This document shows, in pieces, positions 18,125 to 26,488 of a stretch of DNA of 64,000 nt. Within the stretch, counting starts at the first letter, position 1, and each line of letters starts with the position of its first letter. The notes below the pieces were generated by a model. It was given only the letters and a program-made list of their open reading frames with translations. It did not search any database and was not told the origin of the DNA. This DNA is from Defluviicoccus sp. (GTDB lineage Bacteria > Pseudomonadota > Alphaproteobacteria > Rhodospirillales > Defluviicoccaceae): the NCBI GenBank assembly GCA_029624735.1, contig JARSSM010000016.1:69993-133992 (forward strand). The letters run 5' to 3'. Position numbers and translations under genes: made by a program.

Positions 18125-18802
18125 ATGCGGATCCTGGTGATTGAAGACGACGCAGAGATGGCGGGCTATATCGCCAAGGGCCTGCGCCAGGCCGGCTTCT
18201 TCGTTGATGTTGCCGAGGACGGCAGCGATGGGCTGTTTCAGGCCGTCCGTGAGCCGTATGACCTTGCGATCGTCGACCGCATGCTTCCGGGTCTTGACGG
18301 CTTGTCCGTGGTCAAGGCATTGCGAAGTGCGGGTCAACAAACGCCGGTCCTGTTCTTGAGTGCGATGGGAGATGTCAAGGATCGGGTCGACGGGTTGCGC
18401 GGCGGTGGCGACGATTATCTTGTGAAGCCGTTCGCCTTTTCGGAGCTTCTCGCCCGCGTCGAGGGATTGCTGCGCCGTCCGGTCGCAAGCCGGCCGGGGA
18501 CAATCTTGCGAGTGGCCGACTTGGAGTTGGATCTGCGCTCGCACCGGGTTGCGCGCAAGGGCGAGCCCATCGACCTCAAGCCGCGCGAATTCAAGCTCCT
18601 GCAATACCTGATGGAACACCAGGGGCAGGTGGTCACCCGCACGATGATGCTGGAGCACGTCTGGGACTGTCACTTCGACTTGCAGACCAATGTCATCGAT
18701 GTCCACATGAGCCGGCTCCGGCACAAAATCGACAGCGACGACCACCCGCAGCTGCTCCACACCGTCCGTGGCATTGGGTATTGCCTCCGTGCACCGTCAT
18801 AG
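18125..18802 (+). CDS. OmpR/PhoB-family response regulator
   Basis: Two-component DNA-binding response regulator. The receiver domain begins MRILVIEDDAEMAGYIAKGL and has the phospho-acceptor Asp in LAIVDRMLPGLDG and the conserved Lys in DYLVKPFAF. The C-terminal winged helix shows LKPREFKLLQYLMEHQGQVVTR and VIDVHMSRLRHKID. I use the ATG at 18125 (225 aa) because family members begin with this strand. The ATG at 18056 has a better ribosome site (AGGAG, 8 bases) and would add 23 residues. Its 3' end overlaps the histidine kinase start, so they are co-expressed. Confidence 0.93.
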   Translation: MRILVIEDDAEMAGYIAKGLRQAGFFVDVAEDGSDGLFQAVREPYDLAIVDRMLPGLDGLSVVKALRSAGQQTPVLFLSAMGDVKDRVDGLRGGGDDYLVKPFAFSELLARVEGLLRRPVASRPGTILRVADLELDLRSHRVARKGEPIDLKPREFKLLQYLMEHQGQVVTRTMMLEHVWDCHFDLQTNVIDVHMSRLRHKIDSDDHPQLLHTVRGIGYCLRAPS

Positions 18803-20183
18803 GCTGCTGCATTCGCGCACGTTTCGCCTGACGCTAATTTACCTGTGCCTGTTCAGCGCGTCTGTTCTTGTGCTGTTTGGCGCCAGCTACTGGATGGCGA
18901 CGGGCGCCGTGTCGCGACAGATCGAAGCGACGATCGACGCCGAGATTCGTGGCCTCGCGGAACAGTATTCCCAGCGCGGCACGGTTGGATTGATTGAGAT
19001 CCTGAACGGCAGGATGCGCGCAGGCGATCCCAGCGGCGCGCTCTATCTTCTCGCCGATCCGGCCTTTCGCCCCCTCGCCGGGAACCTTGACGGATGGCCC
19101 TTCGAACAGCCCGATGCCGATGGCTGGGTGACGTTCCCGTTGAGCGATCCGGACCCCACAGTCAAACGTGCGCAATATGGACGCGCCCGCGTTTTCAGTC
19201 TCTCGGGTGGACTTCACCTGCTGGTCGGTCACGACGTCGCTGAACGCGTGCGCATCGCAGACTCGATCGCGCGCCTGCTGGCGGTCGGGCTCGCCGTGAC
19301 CGTCGGCGTTTCCCTCCTCGGCGGCTTCCTGATGAGCCGGTCTTTGCTCCGGGAGTTTGACCGCATCAATCAGACCAGCCGCGAAATCATGGCCGGCGAC
19401 ATGAGCAGGCGCGTGCCACAAAGTGGTCGCGGCGATGAATTCGATCAGATGGCGGCAAACCTCAATGCGATGCTCGATCAGATCGAGCGCCTCGTGGCGG
19501 GGATCAAGCAGGTCACCGACAGCATTGCGCACGATCTGCGAACACCTTTGGGACGGCTGCGCAATCGCTTGGATCGGGCGCTCGTTGAGGACGCGGACGG
19601 AGCGGCCTGCCGCGAGGCGATCGGCCGAGCGATCGACGACGCCGACCACCTGTTGAAGACGTTCAACGCGCTCTTGAGCATCGGCCAGGCGGAATCGGGC
19701 GCGCCGCGACGGAACTTCGAGCCGGTCGATCTCGGTGCATTGGTCACCGACGTGGTCGATCTCTACGAGCCGGTCGCCGAGGAAAAAGGTTTGTTCTTCA
19801 TCGTCGATGCCGGTTCAGGCGCGACGATCAAAGGCGACCGCGCGCTTCTGTTTCAGGCGGTCGCGAACCTGATGGACAACGCGATCAAGTTCTCACCGGC
19901 GCCCGCAGGTGGTGCCAACGGAAGCGTCGGCCTGGCGCTCGGCATGGAAGGGGAGGCCGCCCGGATCACCGTTTGGGATCACGGCCCTGGGATTCCTGAC
20001 GATCAGCGCGACCGGGTCATCGAGCGTTTCTACCGGTTGGAAGCGAGCCGCAGCACGCCTGGCAGCGGCCTTGGCCTCAGCCTGGTGGCGGCGGTCGCGC
20101 GGCTCCATGGCGGGCGCCTTGAGCTTGCGGATAATGCACCGGGATTGCGCGCGGAGCTAATCCTGCCGTCAGCGCAGCGGTGA
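18789..20183 (+). CDS. sensor histidine kinase
   Basis: Membrane sensor kinase partnered with the preceding regulator. Two transmembrane helices (LTLIYLCLFSASVLVLFGA and LLAVGLAVTVGVSLLGGFLM) bracket a roughly 130-residue periplasmic sensor region. A HAMP linker follows (RINQTSREIMAGDMSRRVP), then HisKA with the phospho-histidine in SIAHDLRTPLGRLRNRL. The HATPase domain has the N box NLMDNAIKFSP, WDHGPGIPDD and GSGLGLSLVAA. Start taken as the GTG at 18789 (464 aa), inside the end of the regulator gene; a GTG at 18768 is also possible. Its signal is unknown, but the DegP neighbour suggests envelope stress. Confidence 0.93.
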   Translation: MHRHRLLHSRTFRLTLIYLCLFSASVLVLFGASYWMATGAVSRQIEATIDAEIRGLAEQYSQRGTVGLIEILNGRMRAGDPSGALYLLADPAFRPLAGNLDGWPFEQPDADGWVTFPLSDPDPTVKRAQYGRARVFSLSGGLHLLVGHDVAERVRIADSIARLLAVGLAVTVGVSLLGGFLMSRSLLREFDRINQTSREIMAGDMSRRVPQSGRGDEFDQMAANLNAMLDQIERLVAGIKQVTDSIAHDLRTPLGRLRNRLDRALVEDADGAACREAIGRAIDDADHLLKTFNALLSIGQAESGAPRRNFEPVDLGALVTDVVDLYEPVAEEKGLFFIVDAGSGATIKGDRALLFQAVANLMDNAIKFSPAPAGGANGSVGLALGMEGEAARITVWDHGPGIPDDQRDRVIERFYRLEASRSTPGSGLGLSLVAAVARLHGGRLELADNAPGLRAELILPSAQR

Positions 20184-20194
20184 TGGCGGCCAGC

Positions 20195-21085
20195 TTACGA
20201 CCGCGCGCCGATTTCCTGACGGACGAGGAGCGCGACGGCGCTCAAGATCAGGACGAGGCCTAGAACCGTGCTGGGGGCCAGGGGTTCGCCCAGCCACGCG
20301 GCCGACGCCAACAGGCCGATGACCGGCACGCCCAGCGAGCCCAGCGAGGTCGTCGTTGCCGGAAGCGAGCGCGCCACCTCGTTGAACGCCCAGGAGCAGA
20401 ATGCCGAGGCGAGAATGCCGTTGTAGAGCAAGATGACGATCAGCCGCGGTGTCCAGTGGGTGGTGACATCGCCTTCGAAGGCGAAGGCCACCCAACCACT
20501 CGCGAGCGTGGCCAGAAGCATCTGCCACGGCAGCAGCTGATAGGGCGTTGCCTGCCAGCGCCGGCCGCGTACATGAACGATCGTGATCGCCCAGGCTGCC
20601 GCGGCCGCCAGCAACAGCCCATTGCCGATGAGGACCGCCCGCGAACCCCAATCGAGCGCGGCCGGGTTGAAGAGCACCCCGATGCCGGCCAAGCCGATTG
20701 CGAGCGCCAGTGCCTTCAAAGGCGTCATCCGCTCGCCAAGCCAAAGCGTCGCCATCGGCACCACCCAGATCGGCGTCGTGTAGGCGAGGATCGCCGAACG
20801 GCCGGCCGGCACCACCATCAAGGCCAGATACATGCACAGCATGAAGGCGAACAACTGCAGGAGGCCGACCGACAGCACCACTGGCAGGTCGCGCGCCGCC
20901 GGTAGCTTGAGCCGCCGCGGCGAGATCACGAACAAGGTCAGTGTCGCGAGCAACAGCCGGACGGCGGCGAAGGTGAGCGGCGGCATATCCAACAAGCCGA
21001 CCTTCATGATCGGCCAGTTGGCCCCCCAGAGGGCGATGACCAGGCAGAGGAGGCCCACGGCGCGCGGGCGTGTCGTCGTCGTCAT
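20195..21085 (-). CDS. EamA/DMT-family transporter
   Basis: Ten-helix drug/metabolite transporter (296 aa) made of two EamA repeats. The first opens VGLLCLVIALWGANWPIMKVG and contains a proline/glycine-rich segment (GRSAILAYTTPIWVVPMATLWLGER); the second repeats the pattern (GSLGVPVIGLLASAAWLGEPLAP). The substrate cannot be predicted from sequence. It converges on the histidine kinase with 11 bases between stops. Start chosen at the ATG at 21085; an upstream GTG at 21103 would add six residues. Confidence 0.88.
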   Translation of the reverse strand: MTTTTRPRAVGLLCLVIALWGANWPIMKVGLLDMPPLTFAAVRLLLATLTLFVISPRRLKLPAARDLPVVLSVGLLQLFAFMLCMYLALMVVPAGRSAILAYTTPIWVVPMATLWLGERMTPLKALALAIGLAGIGVLFNPAALDWGSRAVLIGNGLLLAAAAAWAITIVHVRGRRWQATPYQLLPWQMLLATLASGWVAFAFEGDVTTHWTPRLIVILLYNGILASAFCSWAFNEVARSLPATTTSLGSLGVPVIGLLASAAWLGEPLAPSTVLGLVLILSAVALLVRQEIGARS

Positions 21086-21126
21086 CGGTTGACCTGCCTG
21101 CACCAGGGCCCTAAACCCGTGCCACC

Positions 21127-21411
21127 ATGTCGGTCGCGGAAACGATCAGAGCCAAGCTCACGGCCGCCCTTGCTCCGCAAGTGCTCGACGTCGTGGATGA
21201 ATCGCATCGTCATGCCGGACACGCCGGATCGCGGCCCGAGGGCGAGACCCATTTCCGCGTCACCATCGTTGCGGCCGCCTTCGAGCCGATGGCGCGCCTG
21301 GAGCGGCATCGCTGCATCAACACCATTCTCGCCACCGAACTGGCCGGCCCCGTGCACGCACTGGCGTTGAGCGCGCTGACGCCGGCCGAGGCGGCTGCCG
21401 GGCGCAGCTGA
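21127..21411 (+). CDS. bolA: BolA-family protein
   Basis: Small 94-residue BolA-like protein, which pairs with monothiol glutaredoxins in iron-sulfur handling and affects envelope and stress responses. The family core is visible: HAGHAGSRPEGETHFRVTIV followed by FEPMARLERHRCINTIL, including the conserved Cys/His region and the C-terminal helix. It begins right after the divergent DMT transporter, and converges on the DUF2889 gene with 12 bases between stops. Confidence 0.93.
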   Translation: MSVAETIRAKLTAALAPQVLDVVDESHRHAGHAGSRPEGETHFRVTIVAAAFEPMARLERHRCINTILATELAGPVHALALSALTPAEAAAGRS

Positions 21412-21423
21412 GCGCTTGGTGCG

Positions 21424-21978
21424 TCACTTGTCGCCGCGATAGAACGCCGGCCACTCGCGCTTGACGATCGGCCCGTCACCACTCAACGCATGGCAGGTGT
21501 CGATGACTGCCGGCGGCCGGCCGTCATGGCGGTCCTGTAGGCGCTTGGCGCGCGCCCCGGCGATCGTTTGCAGGGCTGTCGTCGCAACCGGGCCGAGGAG
21601 CAGTTCGGTCAGGTGCGTACAACCAGCGACGCCCTTGAAACGTGCGTTCACGGCTCGGCGCCAACCGGGGCCAATCTGCAAGCCGAGCAGGGCGGAAAAC
21701 TTGGGCGCGATATCGCCGCAGATCGTGAACGGGCTGGCGTCCGTTGCGGCCTCAGCGGCCAGCACGACGAGATCATCGTCAAGGGTGAGCCGGATGCGCA
21801 TCAGGTGGATCGGCTCGCCGGCGGCAATGCCGTCGCGGTCGCGGTTGGCGAACGAGTAGGATTTGGTGTCGGTGAGTGTCGCCTCAATGTCCCAAAGGCC
21901 GTCTTGGCGCTGGTAGCCATGGCAGGCAATCGAGCGGGTATGGATGAGCTGGCGGGGGCTTGCCTTGCTCAAGGTCAT
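21424..21978 (-). CDS. DUF2889 family protein
   Basis: 184-residue cytoplasmic protein of the DUF2889 family, whose function is not known. Recognisable family features are the opening RQLIHTRSIACHGYQRQDGLWDIEATLTDTK, a central MRIRLTLDDDLVV, and the late segment GCTHLTELLLGP with a conserved Cys-Thr-His. The ATG overlaps the stop of the CorC-like gene by the ATGA pattern, so it is the last gene of a four-gene operon with aroK, aroB and corC. Confidence 0.85.
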   Translation of the reverse strand: MTLSKASPRQLIHTRSIACHGYQRQDGLWDIEATLTDTKSYSFANRDRDGIAAGEPIHLMRIRLTLDDDLVVLAAEAATDASPFTICGDIAPKFSALLGLQIGPGWRRAVNARFKGVAGCTHLTELLLGPVATTALQTIAGARAKRLQDRHDGRPPAVIDTCHALSGDGPIVKREWPAFYRGDK

Positions 21979-23294
21979 GGCAATGGCTCTGGCGTCGGCG
22001 GCTGATTTGAAGCGCTGCCGCCGGCAACTGGCTTGTTCCGCCCGGCCTCGGGCGGCGAGACACGCACGGATGTCACCTGATGCCGGTGCCGGCGCAGGAT
22101 GTCAAAACGGAACCCGTGGAACATGAACGCTTGGCCAACCTCGGGGATCCGCTTCGCTTCGTGCAGCAGCAAGCCGGCGATGGTCACCGCCTCCTCATCC
22201 GGCAGCCGCCAGCCGAGCTCGCGGTTGAGGTCGCGGATCGTCACCGTCCCCTGGACGATGTAGCTCCCGTCCGATTGGCGCACGACGCCCGGTACGGTGA
22301 TGTCGTGTTCGTCCGCAATGTCGCCGACGATCTCTTCGAGCACGTCTTCCAGGGTCACGATTCCCATCAGGCTGCCGTACTCATCGACAACGATAGCGAA
22401 ATGCTCGCGCCGGCGGCGAAAGGCCTGCAGCTGATCGAGGAGCGACGTGGTGTCGGGAACGAACCAGGGCTTCGCCGAGTGGGCAACGATGTCAAGGCCG
22501 GTTGTGCTGCCGCTCCGGCTCTGGACAGCGCGCAACAGGGCCTTCGCGTGCACCACGCCGACGATGTTGTCGGGTGAACCGCGCCACAAGGGGATCCGTG
22601 TGTAGGGACTTGCCAGCACCTCTGTCACGACGGCTTCCGGTGACTGGTCCGCGTCGATCGCGGTGACATTCTTGCGGTGGATCATGACTTCCCCCACCGT
22701 AACCTTGCCGAGGTCGAGAATGCTGTGCAGCATCGCGCGTTCTTGCTTGATGTCCCCCTCGCCCTCATGCAACGCAATCGCGCCGCGCAGTTCCTCGTCG
22801 CTCGGCCAGATCCCTCCGCCCTCCTGCCGCCCGGCGCCGAACAGGCGCAGCACGCCCTGCACGACCAGATCAAGCGTCCGTGTGATGGGGGCGAAGGCCA
22901 TGGACAGAATATCGATCGGTTTGGCAACGCGGAGCGCGAGATTGTTGGCATGGCGGAACGCATAGGTCTTGGGCAGGATCTCGCCGAAGATCAGCACCAG
23001 GACGGTCATGCCGATCGTCGCGTAGGCGACGCCAGCCTCGCCGAAAATCGTGATCAGCGCGCCCGTGGCAAGCGCCGAGGCCCCGATGTTCACGAAGTTG
23101 TTGCCAAGCAGAATGGTGCCGATGAGGCGTTCAGTCTTCGTCCGCAAGCGATTGACGGCCGACGCGCGCCGGTCACCCTTCTGTTCCAACTGATGCATCA
23201 ACGGCCGCGAGGCCGCAGTCAGCGCCGTTTCTGACGCCGAGAAAAAGGCTGAGCAGATGAGCAGAAACAAGATGACGCAAACGGTCGCGATCAT
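21975..23294 (-). CDS. CNNM/CorC-family (HlyC/CorC) transporter
   Basis: 439-residue inner-membrane protein with an N-terminal DUF21/CNNM domain (ATVCVILFLLICSAFFSASETALTAAS, then LLGNNFVNIGASALATG and MTVLVLIFGEILPKTYAF). A CBS pair follows (VMIHRKNVTAIDADQ and IVVDEYGSLMGIVTLEDVLEEIVGDI), then a C-terminal CorC_HlyC FAD-like domain. Family members act in magnesium or cobalt resistance or efflux. Both ends overlap neighbours by ATGA (aroB upstream, DUF2889 downstream), so translation is tightly coupled. Confidence 0.94.
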   Translation of the reverse strand: MIATVCVILFLLICSAFFSASETALTAASRPLMHQLEQKGDRRASAVNRLRTKTERLIGTILLGNNFVNIGASALATGALITIFGEAGVAYATIGMTVLVLIFGEILPKTYAFRHANNLALRVAKPIDILSMAFAPITRTLDLVVQGVLRLFGAGRQEGGGIWPSDEELRGAIALHEGEGDIKQERAMLHSILDLGKVTVGEVMIHRKNVTAIDADQSPEAVVTEVLASPYTRIPLWRGSPDNIVGVVHAKALLRAVQSRSGSTTGLDIVAHSAKPWFVPDTTSLLDQLQAFRRRREHFAIVVDEYGSLMGIVTLEDVLEEIVGDIADEHDITVPGVVRQSDGSYIVQGTVTIRDLNRELGWRLPDEEAVTIAGLLLHEAKRIPEVGQAFMFHGFRFDILRRHRHQVTSVRVSPPEAGRNKPVAGGSASNQPPTPEPLP

Positions 23295-24466
23295 GGGCTC
23301 TCGTGGTCAGCGGATGGCGCGGCACTATTCACGCTGGCGCACTCTTGGCGCAGCAGGGCCGCGATCGCTTCCGGCGTGACATCGCGGCTGACGAAGGCCT
23401 TGCCGATGCCGCGCGCCAGGACGAACGTCAGCCGGCCGTCGCGGACCTTCTTGTCGTGCCGCATGTGCGCCAGCAGGCGATCAACCGGCCACGGACCGGA
23501 CGGAACATCGCCAAGCGTGGTCGGCAGACCGACCGCGGCCAAGTGCTTTCGTACCCTCTCGGCATCCGCTTGCGGACAGAAGCCCAACCGTGCCGACAGC
23601 GCGAACGCGTGCGCCATGCCGATCGCGACGGCTTCACCATGGAGCAGCGCCTCGCCGAAGCCGGTCTCCGCCTCGTAGGCGTGGCCGAACGTGTGGCCAA
23701 GGTTAAGGAGCGCCCGCTCGCCTTGTTCGCGTTCATCGCGCGAGACGACCGCCGCCTTGGCGCGGCAGCTCGTCACAACCGCGCGCCGTAAAGCATCGAC
23801 CTGGTGGGCAAGAACGCGCGTCCCGTGCTCCTCAAGCCAATCGAAGAAGGACGCATCGCTGATCAGGCCGTACTTCACCACCTCCGCATAACCGGCACGC
23901 ATCTGTCGGGCAGGCAGCGTTTGCAGGACCGCAGTGTCGGCGATAACCGCGCGCGGCTGGTAAAAGAGGCCCACAAGGTTCTTGCCGTGCCGGGTGTTGA
24001 TTGCCGTCTTGCCGCCGACCGAACTGTCCACTTGCGCGAGGAGCGTCGTCGGCATCTGCACGTACGGCAAGCCGCGCAGCACGACGCCCGCGGCGACGCC
24101 TGCGATATCGCCAATCACGCCGCCGCCGAGCGCAATCACGACGGTCGTCCGCTCGACGCCCGCATCCAGCAGGGTCTCGCACAGACCCTGCAGGGTCGGA
24201 AAGTCCTTGGTCTGCTCACCGGCCGGCAGAACGACGTCCGCAGCCTGGATGCCCGCCGCTGCGAGCGACGCGCGCAGCCGCTCAAGGCAAAGAGGGGCAA
24301 CAATGGCATCGGTGATCACGACCGCACGCTTGACCGGGAGCAGGCTCGCGAGCAGTGCGCCGGCCTCGTCAAGCAGGTTCTCGCCGACAAAGACGTCGTA
24401 CGACCGCGCTCCCAGTGTGACCGGGACCCGTCTGGCCGCGGCCCAGCCTTCCGCGCTACCCGTCAT
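23291..24466 (-). CDS. aroB: 3-dehydroquinate synthase
   Basis: Second enzyme of the shikimate pathway; it cyclises DAHP to 3-dehydroquinate using NAD and a divalent metal. The 391-residue protein has the nucleotide-binding GGGVIGDIAGVAAGV, the substrate loop QVDSSVGGKTAINTRHGKN, the metal-site region LNLGHTFGHAYE and HGEAVAIGMAHA. It is joined by an ATGA overlap to aroK upstream and to the CorC-like gene downstream, the usual alphaproteobacterial order. Confidence 0.97.
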   Translation of the reverse strand: MTGSAEGWAAARRVPVTLGARSYDVFVGENLLDEAGALLASLLPVKRAVVITDAIVAPLCLERLRASLAAAGIQAADVVLPAGEQTKDFPTLQGLCETLLDAGVERTTVVIALGGGVIGDIAGVAAGVVLRGLPYVQMPTTLLAQVDSSVGGKTAINTRHGKNLVGLFYQPRAVIADTAVLQTLPARQMRAGYAEVVKYGLISDASFFDWLEEHGTRVLAHQVDALRRAVVTSCRAKAAVVSRDEREQGERALLNLGHTFGHAYEAETGFGEALLHGEAVAIGMAHAFALSARLGFCPQADAERVRKHLAAVGLPTTLGDVPSGPWPVDRLLAHMRHDKKVRDGRLTFVLARGIGKAFVSRDVTPEAIAALLRQECASVNSAAPSADHESP

Positions 24467-25080
24467 TCGAGTGCACCTGAAGGCTCATGAGATCCTGGCG
24501 ATCGCGACAACTGTTGGCGCGATAGCGCGTCGATGATGCGGCAAACGGTCACTTGGGCAGGCTCATGGTTGGTCACGACGGCAAAATCCGCAAGCTGATA
24601 CACGGGATAGCGCACCGCGATTAATGCCGCCAGCGTCTCCTTCGGATCACCCTCGTTCAGCAGCGGCCGCCCGCTGCGGCCGGCAGTCCTCTCGACCAGG
24701 ACGTCGAGATCGGCCTTGAGCCATACCGACAGCGCGCGGGCGCGGATGGTTGCGCGTGTCTCCTCGTCCATGAAGGCACCGCCGCCGGTGGCGAGCACCA
24801 GGGGTCCGGTCTCAAGCAGAGCGGCGACCACCCGCCGTTCGCTGGCGCGAAAGCTTGCCTCGCCAAAGCGGGCAAAGATTTCCTCAACCGTGAGGCCGGC
24901 AGCACGCTGAATCTCGTGGTCGGCATCGCTGAACGCAAGGCCCAGGCACCTTGCGAGCAAGCGCCCGACCGTCGTCTTGCCGGCCCCCATCAGGCCGACA
25001 AGAACGATCGAGCGATGGCCCAGCGTGCACAGGGCCTGCATCAGCCTGCGCGCTTTGGAACCACGATCCCTGGGTGGCAT
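24463..25080 (-). CDS. aroK: shikimate kinase
   Basis: Phosphorylates shikimate at the 3-hydroxyl with ATP. The protein (205 aa from the ATG at 25080) has the Walker A loop GLMGAGKTTVGRLLAR, the shikimate-binding SDADHEIQRAAGLTVEEIFARFGEASFR and the GGGAFMDEETR motif. The open frame continues to 25377, but that part is antisense to the small membrane-protein gene and has no family similarity. GGAAAAGA stands before the chosen ATG; a later ATG at 25041 is possible. Confidence 0.95.
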   Translation of the reverse strand: MPPRDRGSKARRLMQALCTLGHRSIVLVGLMGAGKTTVGRLLARCLGLAFSDADHEIQRAAGLTVEEIFARFGEASFRASERRVVAALLETGPLVLATGGGAFMDEETRATIRARALSVWLKADLDVLVERTAGRSGRPLLNEGDPKETLAALIAVRYPVYQLADFAVVTNHEPAQVTVCRIIDALSRQQLSRSPGSHEPSGALE

Positions 25081-25266
25081 CGTTGCACTGGTCTTTTCCG
25101 GCGAATAGAGTACGAACGAATTGCCTTTTGGCAGTCGCAGGATAGCCCGTTCCGTGGCTGGGCTGTAGAGTGCGTTTGGCTGCTGCTGCGCGTGGGACCT
25201 AGGCGCGGCGAGCGCGGCATGCACATCGGCTCTTCCTGGAGGAAAACAAACGAGGAGGTTTCTGGT

Positions 25267-25395
25267 TTGCGCATCTTTTTGATCGCCCTCATTCTTTTGC
25301 TGATTGGCGCGGGCGTTTTCCTGGTCGTGTGGGAGGTTCCGGCGCCAACCCAGCAGAAGGAAATCGTCATCCCTCAAGAGCGTTTTCAGCGCTAG
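25267..25395 (+). CDS. 42-residue single-pass membrane microprotein
   Basis: Small ORF starting with TTG, preceded at 8 bases by a near-perfect ribosome site (GAGGAGG, 25252-25258). The product has one hydrophobic helix (IFLIALILLLIGAGVFLVVW) and a short polar tail with PAPTQQKEIVIPQERF. It ends 4 bases before the xerD ATG and is divergent from aroK. I do not recognise a named family; function is unknown. The strong ribosome site and clean membrane-helix architecture argue that it is translated. Confidence 0.7.
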   Translation: MRIFLIALILLLIGAGVFLVVWEVPAPTQQKEIVIPQERFQR

Positions 25396-25399
25396 CGCG

Positions 25400-26404
25400 A
25401 TGGCGAACGCGTCCGAAACCGATTCTGGCGTCGAAGCGAGCGCGGCCGATCACGCTGGTGCAAGCGGCGCGGCGGCGACGGAGACCGCCCGATTCGTTGA
25501 AATGTTCCTCGAGATGCTGGCGGCCGAGCGCGGCGCGGCGGCAAATACGCTCGAAGCCTACCGCCGTGACCTGGCTCAGTTCACCGCGTTTGCCCACAAG
25601 CGTGGCTGGTCGGCGGCCTCGGCTGATACCGACACGGTGCGGGGGTATATTCAAGCCCAGGCGCAGCTCGGCTTTTCCTCGCGAACGACGGCGCGCCGGT
25701 TATCCGCCCTCCGTCAGTTCTTCCGCTTCCTTTTTGTCGAAGGCCTGCGCAAGGACGATCCGTCGTCGTCGATCGATCGCCCGCGCCAGGGGCGGTCGTT
25801 GCCCAAGTACCTCAGTGAAGCGGAGGTCGAGCGTTTGCTCATTGCCGGCCGCGCACGCGAGGGGATTGACGGCTTGCGGCTGACCGCGCTCCTTGAGGTC
25901 GTCTACGCGACCGGCCTGCGCGTTTCTGAGCTGGTCGCGCTGCCACGGGCCGCGCTCGCCGCCGAACAGCGGATGCTGATCGTGTGCGGCAAGGGGGGGC
26001 GGGAGCGCATTGTACCGCTGACCGAACCAGCGCTCGCAGCGCTGATGACCTACTTGCAGGCGATCAAGGCTCCGCGCCGGTCAGGCACGGCACAGCCGTC
26101 GGCCTCACCATGGCTGTTTCCATCCCGCTCGCGCAGCGGCCACCTGACACGGGCGCGCTTTGCCCAGTTGCTGAAGGAGACCGCGGCCGCCGCCGGAATT
26201 GATCCGGCGCGTGTCTCGCCACACGTGCTCCGCCATTCCTTTGCCTCGCACCTGCTCGCCCACGGCGCGGACCTGCGGAGCCTGCAGGAGATGCTGGGAC
26301 ACGCCGACATCGCGACGACCCAGATCTACACCCATGTGCTTGACGGCAGGCTGAAGGCGCTGATTGCCAAAGCCCACCCCCTTGCCCGGCAGCGGGTGGA
26401 ATGA
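25400..26404 (+). CDS. xerD: tyrosine recombinase XerD
   Basis: Site-specific tyrosine recombinase that, with XerC, resolves chromosome dimers at dif. The 334-residue protein has the N-terminal SAM-like DNA-binding domain (AANTLEAYRRDLAQFTAF) and the catalytic domain. The active-site residues are Arg in TGLRVSELVAL, Lys in GKGGRERIVPL, HxxR in PHVLRHSFASHLL, His in LGHADI and the nucleophile Tyr in TTQIYTHV. Start at the ATG at 25400, just after the microprotein gene. Its place beside aroK/aroB is the normal alphaproteobacterial arrangement. Confidence 0.93.
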   Translation: MANASETDSGVEASAADHAGASGAAATETARFVEMFLEMLAAERGAAANTLEAYRRDLAQFTAFAHKRGWSAASADTDTVRGYIQAQAQLGFSSRTTARRLSALRQFFRFLFVEGLRKDDPSSSIDRPRQGRSLPKYLSEAEVERLLIAGRAREGIDGLRLTALLEVVYATGLRVSELVALPRAALAAEQRMLIVCGKGGRERIVPLTEPALAALMTYLQAIKAPRRSGTAQPSASPWLFPSRSRSGHLTRARFAQLLKETAAAAGIDPARVSPHVLRHSFASHLLAHGADLRSLQEMLGHADIATTQIYTHVLDGRLKALIAKAHPLARQRVE

Positions 26405-26488
26405 AGTGGCGGGGCGGACATCCTCTCCCCACCCCGCGTTGGAGAAACTGCCTGCCGGCCCCTTGTCGACACCAGGAGGCACCCCCCG

